The translations under genes and the position numbers were made by a program. From Seleniivibrio sp. (GTDB taxonomy: Bacteria > Chrysiogenota > Deferribacteres > Deferribacterales > Geovibrionaceae): a stretch of 64,000 nt of DNA. Position 1 is the first letter of the stretch; every line of letters begins with the position of its first letter. The stretch spans positions 222,067-286,066 of the forward strand of contig NZ_JAJOIL010000037.1 of NCBI RefSeq assembly GCF_021209385.1. The letters run 5' to 3'. A model generated the notes under the pieces. That model made no database searches and was not told the DNA's origin. It worked only from the letters and a program-made list of their open reading frames with translations. Of this stretch, positions 25,607 to 33,442 are shown one piece after another.

Positions 25607-28447
25607 TCAGAAAACCAATATCAGATTTGATTTGACGGTGACTGACTGGACTGCCTCCATCTCGGTATCAGACGAGGTTGCATTAACAGTCGGTACAAAA
25701 GCGGATGCATTTATATTTGCAGCGGAGACAGGAGTCACCAAGGTTGTCGTAAAATGCAGATCAGTGCTGACATCGTGGATACTGTAGCCTTTAACTTCGC
25801 CGTCAGAATTAAAGTTGAACAGTTGAGTTCCCGCCGTCATAAGGAGCGAATCACCGGACGCATCTGACATAGCAGTCACACCCATAATATCCGGTAAGCT
25901 CATTATCCACGGAACATCTCCGCTTGCCATATCCACAGCCGCAACTGCATTATACAGTGCAGGATTCTGAGAATCATCATCACCGCCCGAAACAAACATA
26001 TAAAGCCTGTCACCGCTATCCTGAAGCTTAGTGTAATAAGATTCGAGAGTAAGCTGTGCATTTGCGGGTGTCAGCACATTGTGAGACACAAAGCTGAAAC
26101 CGTAGGTTCCGTTATTGGTGCTGAGATTATGTTCAAGCTCATCCAGAACAGGCTGATAAAGTATCTGGTTTTCATGCTTTTCAGAGTATGAAAGATATAT
26201 TTTGTCGTTAGAACCTGCCACCACCAGATTGAGGTCTTTGACAGCTCTGTTTTCTATAACAGTGCTGTTGCCTATGAGGTTCAGGTCGGAATCGAACACA
26301 AGCATATTACATGTGCTGTTTTCTCCGGTTGTCGCCTTCTGTGTAAGAAGCACCACTCTGTTTTTGCTTTTTACAACACCCATAGCCACAGGAGTTATAT
26401 CTGCTCCGGTATTATCCGCCAGATGTACGGCAGAAAGTACGGCTCCGTTTGCCGCGGATATCTTGATCATATTCGCGGTCTTAACTCCGCTCTCGTAACC
26501 TTTCATAAGAACGGCAACTTCTGTTGAATCCTTTACGAGTGCCATGGAAACAAATCCCGGGAAGGATGAAGTTCCGTCGTTGCCGTTTGAATAGGTGTTA
26601 ACCCATTTTATACTTGAAAGGTCGGAAGACAGACGCATAACAACAACCTTGTTGGTATCTTTAATGCCTGCCGCAAGCAGTACCTCATTTCCGAGAACCC
26701 CTTCAACCTGCGCGTTGTAAAGCTCCATATTATGCTGGGACATCTTGATAAGCCCTGCTTTAATACTGTGTCCCCTGGCTGTGAAACTGCCTTTCATAAC
26801 TATGGGGTTATAGTTTACATTGTCAGACGTGGTGAAGACGGAATAACCGACTGCGAAAACAGCTGAAGAAGAACTGTAGAAAATGTCGTTCAGGGTGACA
26901 CCTGACTGACCCGTCGCTACAACCTGTGAAAGACTGCCGGAGAAACCGCCGCCAAGAGCGGGAAAGGAATCATCGGTGAGCTCGCCGTTAACGGCGTTAT
27001 TCGTAAAATAGCTGTATGGCATATAAACGGTATAGACACTGTCATTGCTGTCATAAAAATTGAAAGTGAACGCACCGTCCGATATACCTGAAATTGTCAG
27101 GGATGTTGTATCAATATAGAATGAAGGTTTCTGCATCGAAAGCCAGCTTTCGCCCTCGTCGCTCTGCCCCTGCCCGTCATCAAGTTTGTAATGCACGTCT
27201 GCACGGATAACCCACGAAGGAATCTGAACCAGAAACGACATCTTGTCGGCGCTGGTCAGGGGAGATATGGTCGGTATTTCGGAATATGCGGGGGAATCGT
27301 AATCGTGACCACCGCGTATATGATACGTTTCGCTGTCGGTATCGGAACCTTCCGTTATGCCGAACGCAACAGAAGCGCCGTTCGCAACGTCTCCTGTGTA
27401 GGGTATAAGTCCGTAATTTATATCATCAGGTATGGAAAGGTTTTCGTCAAAAGCCGTGTCCTGACGCATTTCGTAATCGCCGGTATCGGGATTAAGCGTT
27501 TTCGTATAACCTGTTGTCGTTATCCCGTCGCCTGAAACCGAAAGGCTGTCTATGTTGTCCGAACCGTCGTCATAGTTTTTATAAACTTCAAGACCGTATA
27601 TTGTAGTGTGAGGGTAGTCAACAAACTCCACGGCGGCATGGCGTATTTTCATGCCGTACTGCAGACCGTTTCCTGCTATTTTCCATTCGCCGCCCTCAAT
27701 GACCATATCTATATCGTCATAATCCACCGAACCGTCGGAATATATCAGTTTAATAAGATGGCTGTTCTGTGAAAGTGTTCCGTCGTCCTCGGCTGTTGTT
27801 TTGGCTGTTGCGCTTCTTGTCCATTGAACAAGTTCAACACGGGAAAGGCTTATACCGGAATCGAAAGCAAACTTATTCGCTTCTTCCTGCCTCAGATCGG
27901 CTATGAAAGCGTCCCTGTCCATTCCGTCCTTAACACCGAAATTCGTGGCAACAACGGCTTCCGCGTCCTCTTCGGAAAGCGTTCCCGCCATCCCCTGTGA
28001 GGCAACACTCAGAAGCATGTTCTCAACCGCATATTTATCTTTAAATGTACATACGAGATTGACGTCGACAACCTGCCCGGGAATAATGGTCGCAGTGTCT
28101 CCGCCCATGCAGACCATGCTGCCTGTGGGTCCGTATGCCGACACGCTGAAACTGTATTCCTGTCCGGGTTCCAGCCCGTTGATGTAAATATCGCTTTCAT
28201 TCTGAACGCTGGAAATAACCTCTTTTGTGCTGAGGTTTGAACCGTAGCCGTAACCTATTATTATGGAATTAATAAGCGTGCTTCCGACCTGCATCCTGCT
28301 TGTTACGCCGCTTTTTGAAGTGGTAAGGTCTTCAAAGTCCAGTTTGACTTTCGCTGAATATCTGCTTTTAGAAGCAGTAGTGCCGCCCCCGCATGAGACC
28401 AGCAGAACCGAGAAAATACACAACAAGATCAACCTGACATTAAACAC
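25607..28447 (-). CDS. Large surface lipoprotein, paralogue of the protein at 17,474-20,467
   Basis: The 946-residue protein starts at a GTG (28447) six bases after GGAGG. It has a lipobox 'LLVSC' followed by GGGTTASK, nearly the same mature N-terminus as its paralogue. Shared landmarks in the same order are 'GLEPGQEYSFSVSAYG', 'CMGGDTATIIPG', 'DKYAVENMLL', 'KDGMDRDAFIADL' and 'IYSDGS...WKIAGNG'. The C-terminal half is beta-rich with strands such as 'VLLAAGIKDTNKVVVMRLSSD', suggestive of a propeller. No family name is recognised. The pair lie 5 kb apart on opposite strands, pointing to an old duplication rather than a recent tandem copy. Confidence 0.8.
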   Translation of the reverse strand: MFNVRLILLCIFSVLLVSCGGGTTASKSRYSAKVKLDFEDLTTSKSGVTSRMQVGSTLINSIIIGYGYGSNLSTKEVISSVQNESDIYINGLEPGQEYSFSVSAYGPTGSMVCMGGDTATIIPGQVVDVNLVCTFKDKYAVENMLLSVASQGMAGTLSEEDAEAVVATNFGVKDGMDRDAFIADLRQEEANKFAFDSGISLSRVELVQWTRSATAKTTAEDDGTLSQNSHLIKLIYSDGSVDYDDIDMVIEGGEWKIAGNGLQYGMKIRHAAVEFVDYPHTTIYGLEVYKNYDDGSDNIDSLSVSGDGITTTGYTKTLNPDTGDYEMRQDTAFDENLSIPDDINYGLIPYTGDVANGASVAFGITEGSDTDSETYHIRGGHDYDSPAYSEIPTISPLTSADKMSFLVQIPSWVIRADVHYKLDDGQGQSDEGESWLSMQKPSFYIDTTSLTISGISDGAFTFNFYDSNDSVYTVYMPYSYFTNNAVNGELTDDSFPALGGGFSGSLSQVVATGQSGVTLNDIFYSSSSAVFAVGYSVFTTSDNVNYNPIVMKGSFTARGHSIKAGLIKMSQHNMELYNAQVEGVLGNEVLLAAGIKDTNKVVVMRLSSDLSSIKWVNTYSNGNDGTSSFPGFVSMALVKDSTEVAVLMKGYESGVKTANMIKISAANGAVLSAVHLADNTGADITPVAMGVVKSKNRVVLLTQKATTGENSTCNMLVFDSDLNLIGNSTVIENRAVKDLNLVVAGSNDKIYLSYSEKHENQILYQPVLDELEHNLSTNNGTYGFSFVSHNVLTPANAQLTLESYYTKLQDSGDRLYMFVSGGDDDSQNPALYNAVAAVDMASGDVPWIMSLPDIMGVTAMSDASGDSLLMTAGTQLFNFNSDGEVKGYSIHDVSTDLHFTTTLVTPVSAANINASAFVPTVNATSSDTEMEAVQSVTVKSNLILVF

Positions 28448-28540
28448 AACGTTCCTCCGATCAAAGCCTGAATAATACCCGAAGTATATACGTGTAGAAA
28501 GAACTAAACAAGACAACTTGTGTTTAAACCATGGACAAAA

Positions 28541-29326
28541 TCATAATTCTTTAAATATCGCAGAGATATTTTCAAGACAGGGCAGTATTTTCCTTACAGA
28601 CGACACCTTATCAGTGTCTATATCCGCGTATATGACACATTCGTCAGCACCAGCCTCCGCTTCGCAGAGTCCGAACGGGGAATACACTGCTGAATGACCG
28701 GAAAAACTGCCTCCGCAGATATCCGCACATGCAAAATATGCCGTGTTTTCAAGGGCGCGCGCGGCAAGAAGCGTTTTAAGATGATTTAATTTGTGTTCAC
28801 CGGCATACCACGCGGCAGGGATGAGAAAAAGCTGTACACCGCCAAGCGCCGCACCGCGAAAAACCTCCGGAAAGCGCAAATCATAGCATATTCCGAGACT
28901 GCATTTCACTCCGCACACTTCAAACGTCGGCGGAAGCTCGCTTCCGGCGGTCATATCGTCCGATTCCTTAACCGACAGGGCATCGAAAAGGTGCAGCTTG
29001 CGGTAAACAGCCTTTGTACTTCCGTCGGGAGCAACCACCACTGCAGTATTATATACTTTTTCGGCAGTCGCCTTTTCCCAGAGACATACACAGGCGTGAA
29101 CCTGAGCTTCGGCACAGGCTGCCCGAACAGCGGATATGAACTCTCCGTTATGTATATCCTCCGCCATATCGGAAAGCGACACCGAATCAGTTTTAATACC
29201 CATGCAGGTTTCAGGAAAAAGTATCAGGTCGCAGTCCTTCCCATGGAGGTTGATTGCCGATAATATCTTATCGAGGTTCTCTTTTTTATTCTGTCCGTGT
29301 TTTATCTGAAAGATCGCAAGTTTCAT
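28541..29326 (-). CDS. Carbon-nitrogen hydrolase (nitrilase superfamily amidase)
   Basis: The 261-residue protein has the Glu-Lys-Cys catalytic triad of the superfamily: Glu in 'LILFPETCMG', Lys in 'VYRKLHLFD' and Cys in 'LGICYDLRFPE'. The pattern is closest to the omega-amidase/Nit2 type, which hydrolyses small amides such as alpha-ketoglutaramate; the true substrate is not determined. It ends about 90 nt upstream of the large lipoprotein gene on the same strand, with no obvious functional tie. Confidence 0.9.
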   Translation of the reverse strand: MKLAIFQIKHGQNKKENLDKILSAINLHGKDCDLILFPETCMGIKTDSVSLSDMAEDIHNGEFISAVRAACAEAQVHACVCLWEKATAEKVYNTAVVVAPDGSTKAVYRKLHLFDALSVKESDDMTAGSELPPTFEVCGVKCSLGICYDLRFPEVFRGAALGGVQLFLIPAAWYAGEHKLNHLKTLLAARALENTAYFACADICGGSFSGHSAVYSPFGLCEAEAGADECVIYADIDTDKVSSVRKILPCLENISAIFKEL

Positions 29327-29452
29327 ATATCACCGTTTTTACAAGTCTTTGTTTGCATTATCATTCAAAAGCTGATAAAAACCTTGCAGTTGTTACTGTT
29401 GTTCATATTGTATGAGGCAGGCTTTTTAAAAGCAAGCACACAAATTCGGAAT

Positions 29453-29472
29453 AAAATAACCTTTGTTATTTT
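29453..29472. promoter_or_regulatory. Inverted repeat upstream of the Cys-rich gene
   Basis: Perfect 8-base arms AAAATAAC and GTTATTTT flank CTTT, 26 bases before the start codon at 29499. The symmetry suggests an operator or 5'-UTR hairpin controlling the small Cys-rich protein. Confidence 0.4.
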
Positions 29473-29498
29473 CTTATAAACAAAAAATGAGGTGAAAT

Positions 29499-29792
29499 AT
29501 GGGCTGCTGCGGCGGAAACAACCATAAGGAAGACAAATGCGGCTGTGAAAGCGACGGTTGCGGAACTCCCGAAGAGATGATGAGCTTCGCATTCAATCTT
29601 GAAAAATCAATGTTTGAAGAGCTTAACGAAGCTGCGAAAGCAAACGAAATGAGCTTTGAAGAGTTCATCTACAACTGTATGGAAGTTGGTATTGCCATCA
29701 CAAACGGCGAACTCGCTCTTATCGACACGGATCAGCTTAACTGCTGTGAGGAAGACGAAGAAGAAGGCGGCTGCGGCTGCGACTGTAAATAA
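29499..29792 (+). CDS. Small Cys-rich protein with clustered N- and C-terminal cysteines
   Basis: The 97-residue protein has cysteines grouped at both ends ('MGCCGGNNHKEDKCGCESDG' and 'NCCEEDEEEGGCGCDCK') around a helical core ('EMSFEEFIYNCMEVGIAI'). AGGTG lies four bases before the ATG. The layout suggests a soluble metal-binding or metal-transfer protein; no known family is recognised. The last 61 nt overlap the 3' end of the convergent gene at 29,732. An ArsR-type regulator gene lies further along that opposite-strand unit. Confidence 0.75.
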   Translation: MGCCGGNNHKEDKCGCESDGCGTPEEMMSFAFNLEKSMFEELNEAAKANEMSFEEFIYNCMEVGIAITNGELALIDTDQLNCCEEDEEEGGCGCDCK

Positions 29793-32338
29793 TACCACGG
29801 CTGGATTTCGCGGTATATCGCCACTGTGCGTGTGCGGATGTCTGTGACCAGCCTTAAAGGTTTTTTGGAGAATCTGAAGTAGCCTATAACTTTTTCAAGC
29901 CCTTCAGGTTCTTCAACAGCCTTTCTTATCATATTGACAGCCTTAACGATTGTATCGTCCATCAGGAAGTTTTCCTTATCTTCAAGCACGCATATATATG
30001 TCATGTTCGATTCCACAACTTCATGAAAGAAGTGCGTTCCGTATGACATCTCCGGCACCAGCCCGCGCTCAATCCTGCCTATTTCGACAACTGCCTGCAT
30101 ACCGTCTATATCCGAAAAGCTCACCGGAACCCCAAGGGACGTTACGCTGGAACCCCACCTGCCGTAACCCATCAGTACACTGCTGAACCCTTTCTCTTTC
30201 ACCCGCTGATTCAGTATGCCGATTATCTTCGCACATTCCTTTTTCTTATCAGGCGGCAGAAGAACGTATTCTTCCCAGTTGACGTATATCACCGTATCAA
30301 TGGGTATTGAATTGTTGCCTCCGAGGAACGTTCCCTTCGCCTTGAATACGGTATATTCTCGGCTTCCGGCGCGGTTGTCCTCATCGCTGATACGCTGAAC
30401 CTGAACAGGTCTGCATTGCAGAATATTTATGAGATACTGCTGTTCATCCTGAAAGCTGATGGTAAACTCTATCTCCACAGGGCTGTTGTACTCCGTTTCA
30501 AGGGTTTTCAGCACCTCTGCCAGCGTTTTTATTACTGACGTTCTGTTTATCACATGGTCAAGATCGACCATCCATGATGTGATATTCGACCCTGTGGCAC
30601 GGTAAATGGTTTTCTCTGTCTCTATATCTCTCGACGCTATCAGGTTTAGAGACGGTCTGAAAGAGTCCTGATCGAGATCTGACGGTTTTATCTCTCTTAT
30701 CCTGTTTGCAACAGTATCAACAACATCCATCAGCCTCTGGCTGTATGCCCTTTTGTTCTCGGCGCCTGGCATAGGGTTGTCGTTTGGTCTGTTGACGGCT
30801 ATCATCCGTGCATAGTCTGTTCCGCATCGGCTCACAGCCCTTGTTCCAAGCCCCGCCACCATGCGCAGAAGTCCTGATTCGGGGTCTATTTTTTTATCCC
30901 ATACGAACGAGTTATAAGAATGTCCAACACCTGCTATGTGTGGGAAGAAGAAATTACCCTGATAAACTCCTGAAACACGCTGAATCACCACGGACATAAC
31001 GTCCGCTCTGTCGTGGAGCCTAGCCGCTTTTTTATAACTCTGCGCCTCCCGTGCGAAGGTGCTTGCGAAGACGGACTTAACAACGTCGCCAAGCTGTGAA
31101 AGCATCTGCGCGTCATCACCGGAAAGGATGCAGAAACGGCTTTCGTACCTGCCCGCATATGAACTGCGGAAGCTGTCCTCCTGTAATGAGCTTGAACGCA
31201 CGATGATGGGAAAGTGACCGTAATAGTCAACAAGATCTTCCAGACGTTCCAGTATCTCAGGCGGCATCTTGCCGTTCATGACAAGCCTGTGGAGCCTTCT
31301 GCTCTTGTTTCCGTCGGGATCGTGGGAAAACGAGATATAATCGTCCCATATGCTGTTGTAAATCAGAAAAGTATAGAAAGCGTCCGCGCCGAGAAAAAAG
31401 CTGTCGTCGCTTTCTGCAAAATATTTAAGAAGGTGCGGAAGTTTTTTGCGGATAATCTTTCTGGCGATGAGCATACCAGCCGCCTTTCCGCCTATGAAAC
31501 CGGAACCGATGGTGCGCTTGCGGATTATCTTCATCTCCTCAAGGGTGAAGTTGTTTGCGGCAAGCTCAAGTATGCGTTCGTCCATGCCGAGCAGAACTTT
31601 GCAAAGCCTGTTCACAGCCTCCTGCTCTTCGGTGTTTTCGTCGCCGAGAAACAGATCGTCCAGACAGGTGAAATACTGCATATCGCTCCGTCTGTCAGGA
31701 GGGTTCTGCATTTTAAGGGCTTCCATCGTATCCTGAACTGGACGCACGCCCTTTTTCGGTTCCATTATGTATGGTTTGTACATTGCCGCGGAGTGTCTGT
31801 CCTTCGCTTTTCTGGGAACCAGGCAATATCTGCCCATGTTGTCCCGCATTACGCGGACTGATACTGTGGCAACGTCTGTTATCTTTCTGGAAGTAAATTG
31901 CCTGTGGCATTTCCGCTGAACAGCGGTGAAAGTGGTAAGCCTGCGCATCTTGGCAAAATCCATGATCAGCTGATACGCATAACCGATGAGCCAGTCGGAA
32001 CCCCAGTAAGCCATCAGCCCGGTGAGACAGTCCATAATTACAATATCGCCGTCGTCAACGCGCATAACGTATCTGGAACATTCCTCTACAAAACGCTCGA
32101 ATCCCGCAGAGGGATCCACACGGAAAACAGTTATATTTTCAGAGAATATATCCTGATCAAAATCCCGGCAGAAGCTGATAAAATGAAATTTTCCGCCGAA
32201 GCCGCTCATGTCGGAAACCAGAGTTTCCGCTATCTGCATATAGCTTTGCGGGTTTTCCATCTGAAAAACGACACCGTCACCCTGACGTAAACCGCCCGCT
32301 AATGTAACAATGCCGCCGCCCGACAAACGTCTGTTCAT
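29732..32338 (-). CDS. PEP-synthase-like ATP-grasp protein with N-terminal KaiC/RecA-like domain
   Basis: The 868-residue protein has an N-terminal part (about 1-170) resembling a RecA/KaiC fold. A Walker-B-like 'DGDIVIMDC' (96-104) is present, but the Walker A loop is not ('GGLRQGDGVVFQ'). A PPDK_N/PEP synthase ATP-grasp domain follows (about 275-650) with 'IGGKAAGM' (282-289), 'VRSSSLQED' (380-388) and 'GLGTRAVSR' near 500. The phospho-histidine and PEP-binding domains of true PEP synthase are absent, so it is unlikely to make PEP; it may phosphorylate another target. The last residues (SQPQPPSSSSSSQQLS) are antisense to the Cys-rich gene. Confidence 0.8.
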   Translation of the reverse strand: MNRRLSGGGIVTLAGGLRQGDGVVFQMENPQSYMQIAETLVSDMSGFGGKFHFISFCRDFDQDIFSENITVFRVDPSAGFERFVEECSRYVMRVDDGDIVIMDCLTGLMAYWGSDWLIGYAYQLIMDFAKMRRLTTFTAVQRKCHRQFTSRKITDVATVSVRVMRDNMGRYCLVPRKAKDRHSAAMYKPYIMEPKKGVRPVQDTMEALKMQNPPDRRSDMQYFTCLDDLFLGDENTEEQEAVNRLCKVLLGMDERILELAANNFTLEEMKIIRKRTIGSGFIGGKAAGMLIARKIIRKKLPHLLKYFAESDDSFFLGADAFYTFLIYNSIWDDYISFSHDPDGNKSRRLHRLVMNGKMPPEILERLEDLVDYYGHFPIIVRSSSLQEDSFRSSYAGRYESRFCILSGDDAQMLSQLGDVVKSVFASTFAREAQSYKKAARLHDRADVMSVVIQRVSGVYQGNFFFPHIAGVGHSYNSFVWDKKIDPESGLLRMVAGLGTRAVSRCGTDYARMIAVNRPNDNPMPGAENKRAYSQRLMDVVDTVANRIREIKPSDLDQDSFRPSLNLIASRDIETEKTIYRATGSNITSWMVDLDHVINRTSVIKTLAEVLKTLETEYNSPVEIEFTISFQDEQQYLINILQCRPVQVQRISDEDNRAGSREYTVFKAKGTFLGGNNSIPIDTVIYVNWEEYVLLPPDKKKECAKIIGILNQRVKEKGFSSVLMGYGRWGSSVTSLGVPVSFSDIDGMQAVVEIGRIERGLVPEMSYGTHFFHEVVESNMTYICVLEDKENFLMDDTIVKAVNMIRKAVEEPEGLEKVIGYFRFSKKPLRLVTDIRTRTVAIYREIQPWYYLQSQPQPPSSSSSSQQLS

Positions 32339-32367
32339 TCAACCTCTGCCAGTATTTTTTTTAAAAA

Positions 32368-32706
32368 CTACTGCTCCGAACAGTTCTTAGGATTAATATG
32401 CTTAAGTTTCTGCGTATCCTGAACAACCGTTTCGTCCTGTTTCATACCGTTAACTGTAACGTTAAGTATGTCCGCAACAAAGCTGTCCTTTTTGTTAAGG
32501 CTGTAGATGATCCATCTGCCGTCTTTTTTAGAGGTAACGATGCCTGCGTTGCGAAGCACTTTGAGGTGTGACGAAATAGTGGACATGGAGATATGCAGAA
32601 CCGCATTGATCTCACATACGCACAGATCGCGAATACCAAGCATACAAACTATCCTCAGCCTGTTGCTGTCTCCCAATGCTTTAAAAACTTCGACCTTTGA
32701 ATTCAT
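32368..32706 (-). CDS. ArsR/SmtB-family metal-responsive repressor
   Basis: The 112-residue winged-helix regulator has the helix 'STISSHLKVLRNAGIV' for DNA recognition and the 'DLCVCEI' motif, which in ArsR proteins provides the cysteines that bind As(III) or Sb(III). It starts 5' of the ATP-grasp fusion with a 29-nt gap, so it may regulate that operon. No ars pump genes are nearby. Binding of arsenite is inference from the Cys pair. Confidence 0.88.
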   Translation of the reverse strand: MNSKVEVFKALGDSNRLRIVCMLGIRDLCVCEINAVLHISMSTISSHLKVLRNAGIVTSKKDGRWIIYSLNKKDSFVADILNVTVNGMKQDETVVQDTQKLKHINPKNCSEQ

Positions 32707-32847
32707 TAGAACCCACCTGAAAAAAATAATTCTGACGAGATATTAACACCGTTAATTCTTGAAATATCAGAACAAATAATCATATCCCCAAAATAGTCAA
32801 AAATCAAACTATTATATAGCTAAATTTTAGCCATAATTCACAATAAA

Positions 32848-33216
32848 TCAATCGTAAAGGTTTGATATCGCCTGAAGGAGTAGTTTTTTGTTAACTGGCT
32901 TAAACACAACGGCGTTGACATCTTCAAGACATTCAGTTTCATTTCGGTAGGCAGTGGTAACGATGATCGGTACTTGCTGGTTCATTTTTCTGATGTGTGA
33001 GATCATTTCAAACCCGCTCATTTCCGGCATTGAGAGGTCTGTGATAACGATATCCGGCGATTCGGAGGAGAACTTTTCCAACCCTTCCCTTCCGTCGGCG
33101 GCAATAACAATATCTTTAAAATACTTAGAAATCATCCTTGAGGCCATTTCGCGTGTGATATCATCGTCCTCAACATAAAGAACCTTGAACTCTTTCAGCT
33201 TTTCCAATGAATCCAT
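32848..33216 (-). CDS. Single-domain response regulator (CheY-like receiver)
   Basis: The 122-residue protein consists of a receiver domain only: acidic 'VEDDD' near residue 16, phospho-acceptor Asp in 'IVITDLSMPEM', switch Thr in 'IIVTTAYRN' and Lys in 'FKPVNK'. With no output domain it acts by protein contact. Its divergent neighbour is a PAS-GGDEF-EAL protein, a possible partner in c-di-GMP signalling, but the pair may also be unrelated. Confidence 0.9.
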   Translation of the reverse strand: MDSLEKLKEFKVLYVEDDDITREMASRMISKYFKDIVIAADGREGLEKFSSESPDIVITDLSMPEMSGFEMISHIRKMNQQVPIIVTTAYRNETECLEDVNAVVFKPVNKKLLLQAISNLYD

Positions 33217-33442
33217 CTGCTGCCTTCTTATAAAACTGTTGTCTTAAAACATATTATACATGTTTTTAAGTTAGAATAAAGAATTAATGTCAAAATACAC
33301 TGTTTTTATCTTTTTGTTCATTTTCCATGAATGAAATCAGATGATTGAAAAACCAAAAGAAAACTGCTAATGTAAGATAATTATTATTTTTGCGGAGACT
33401 GTCATTTTAAGTTCCAGTAATTTTCGCACACTATTTGAAGAT

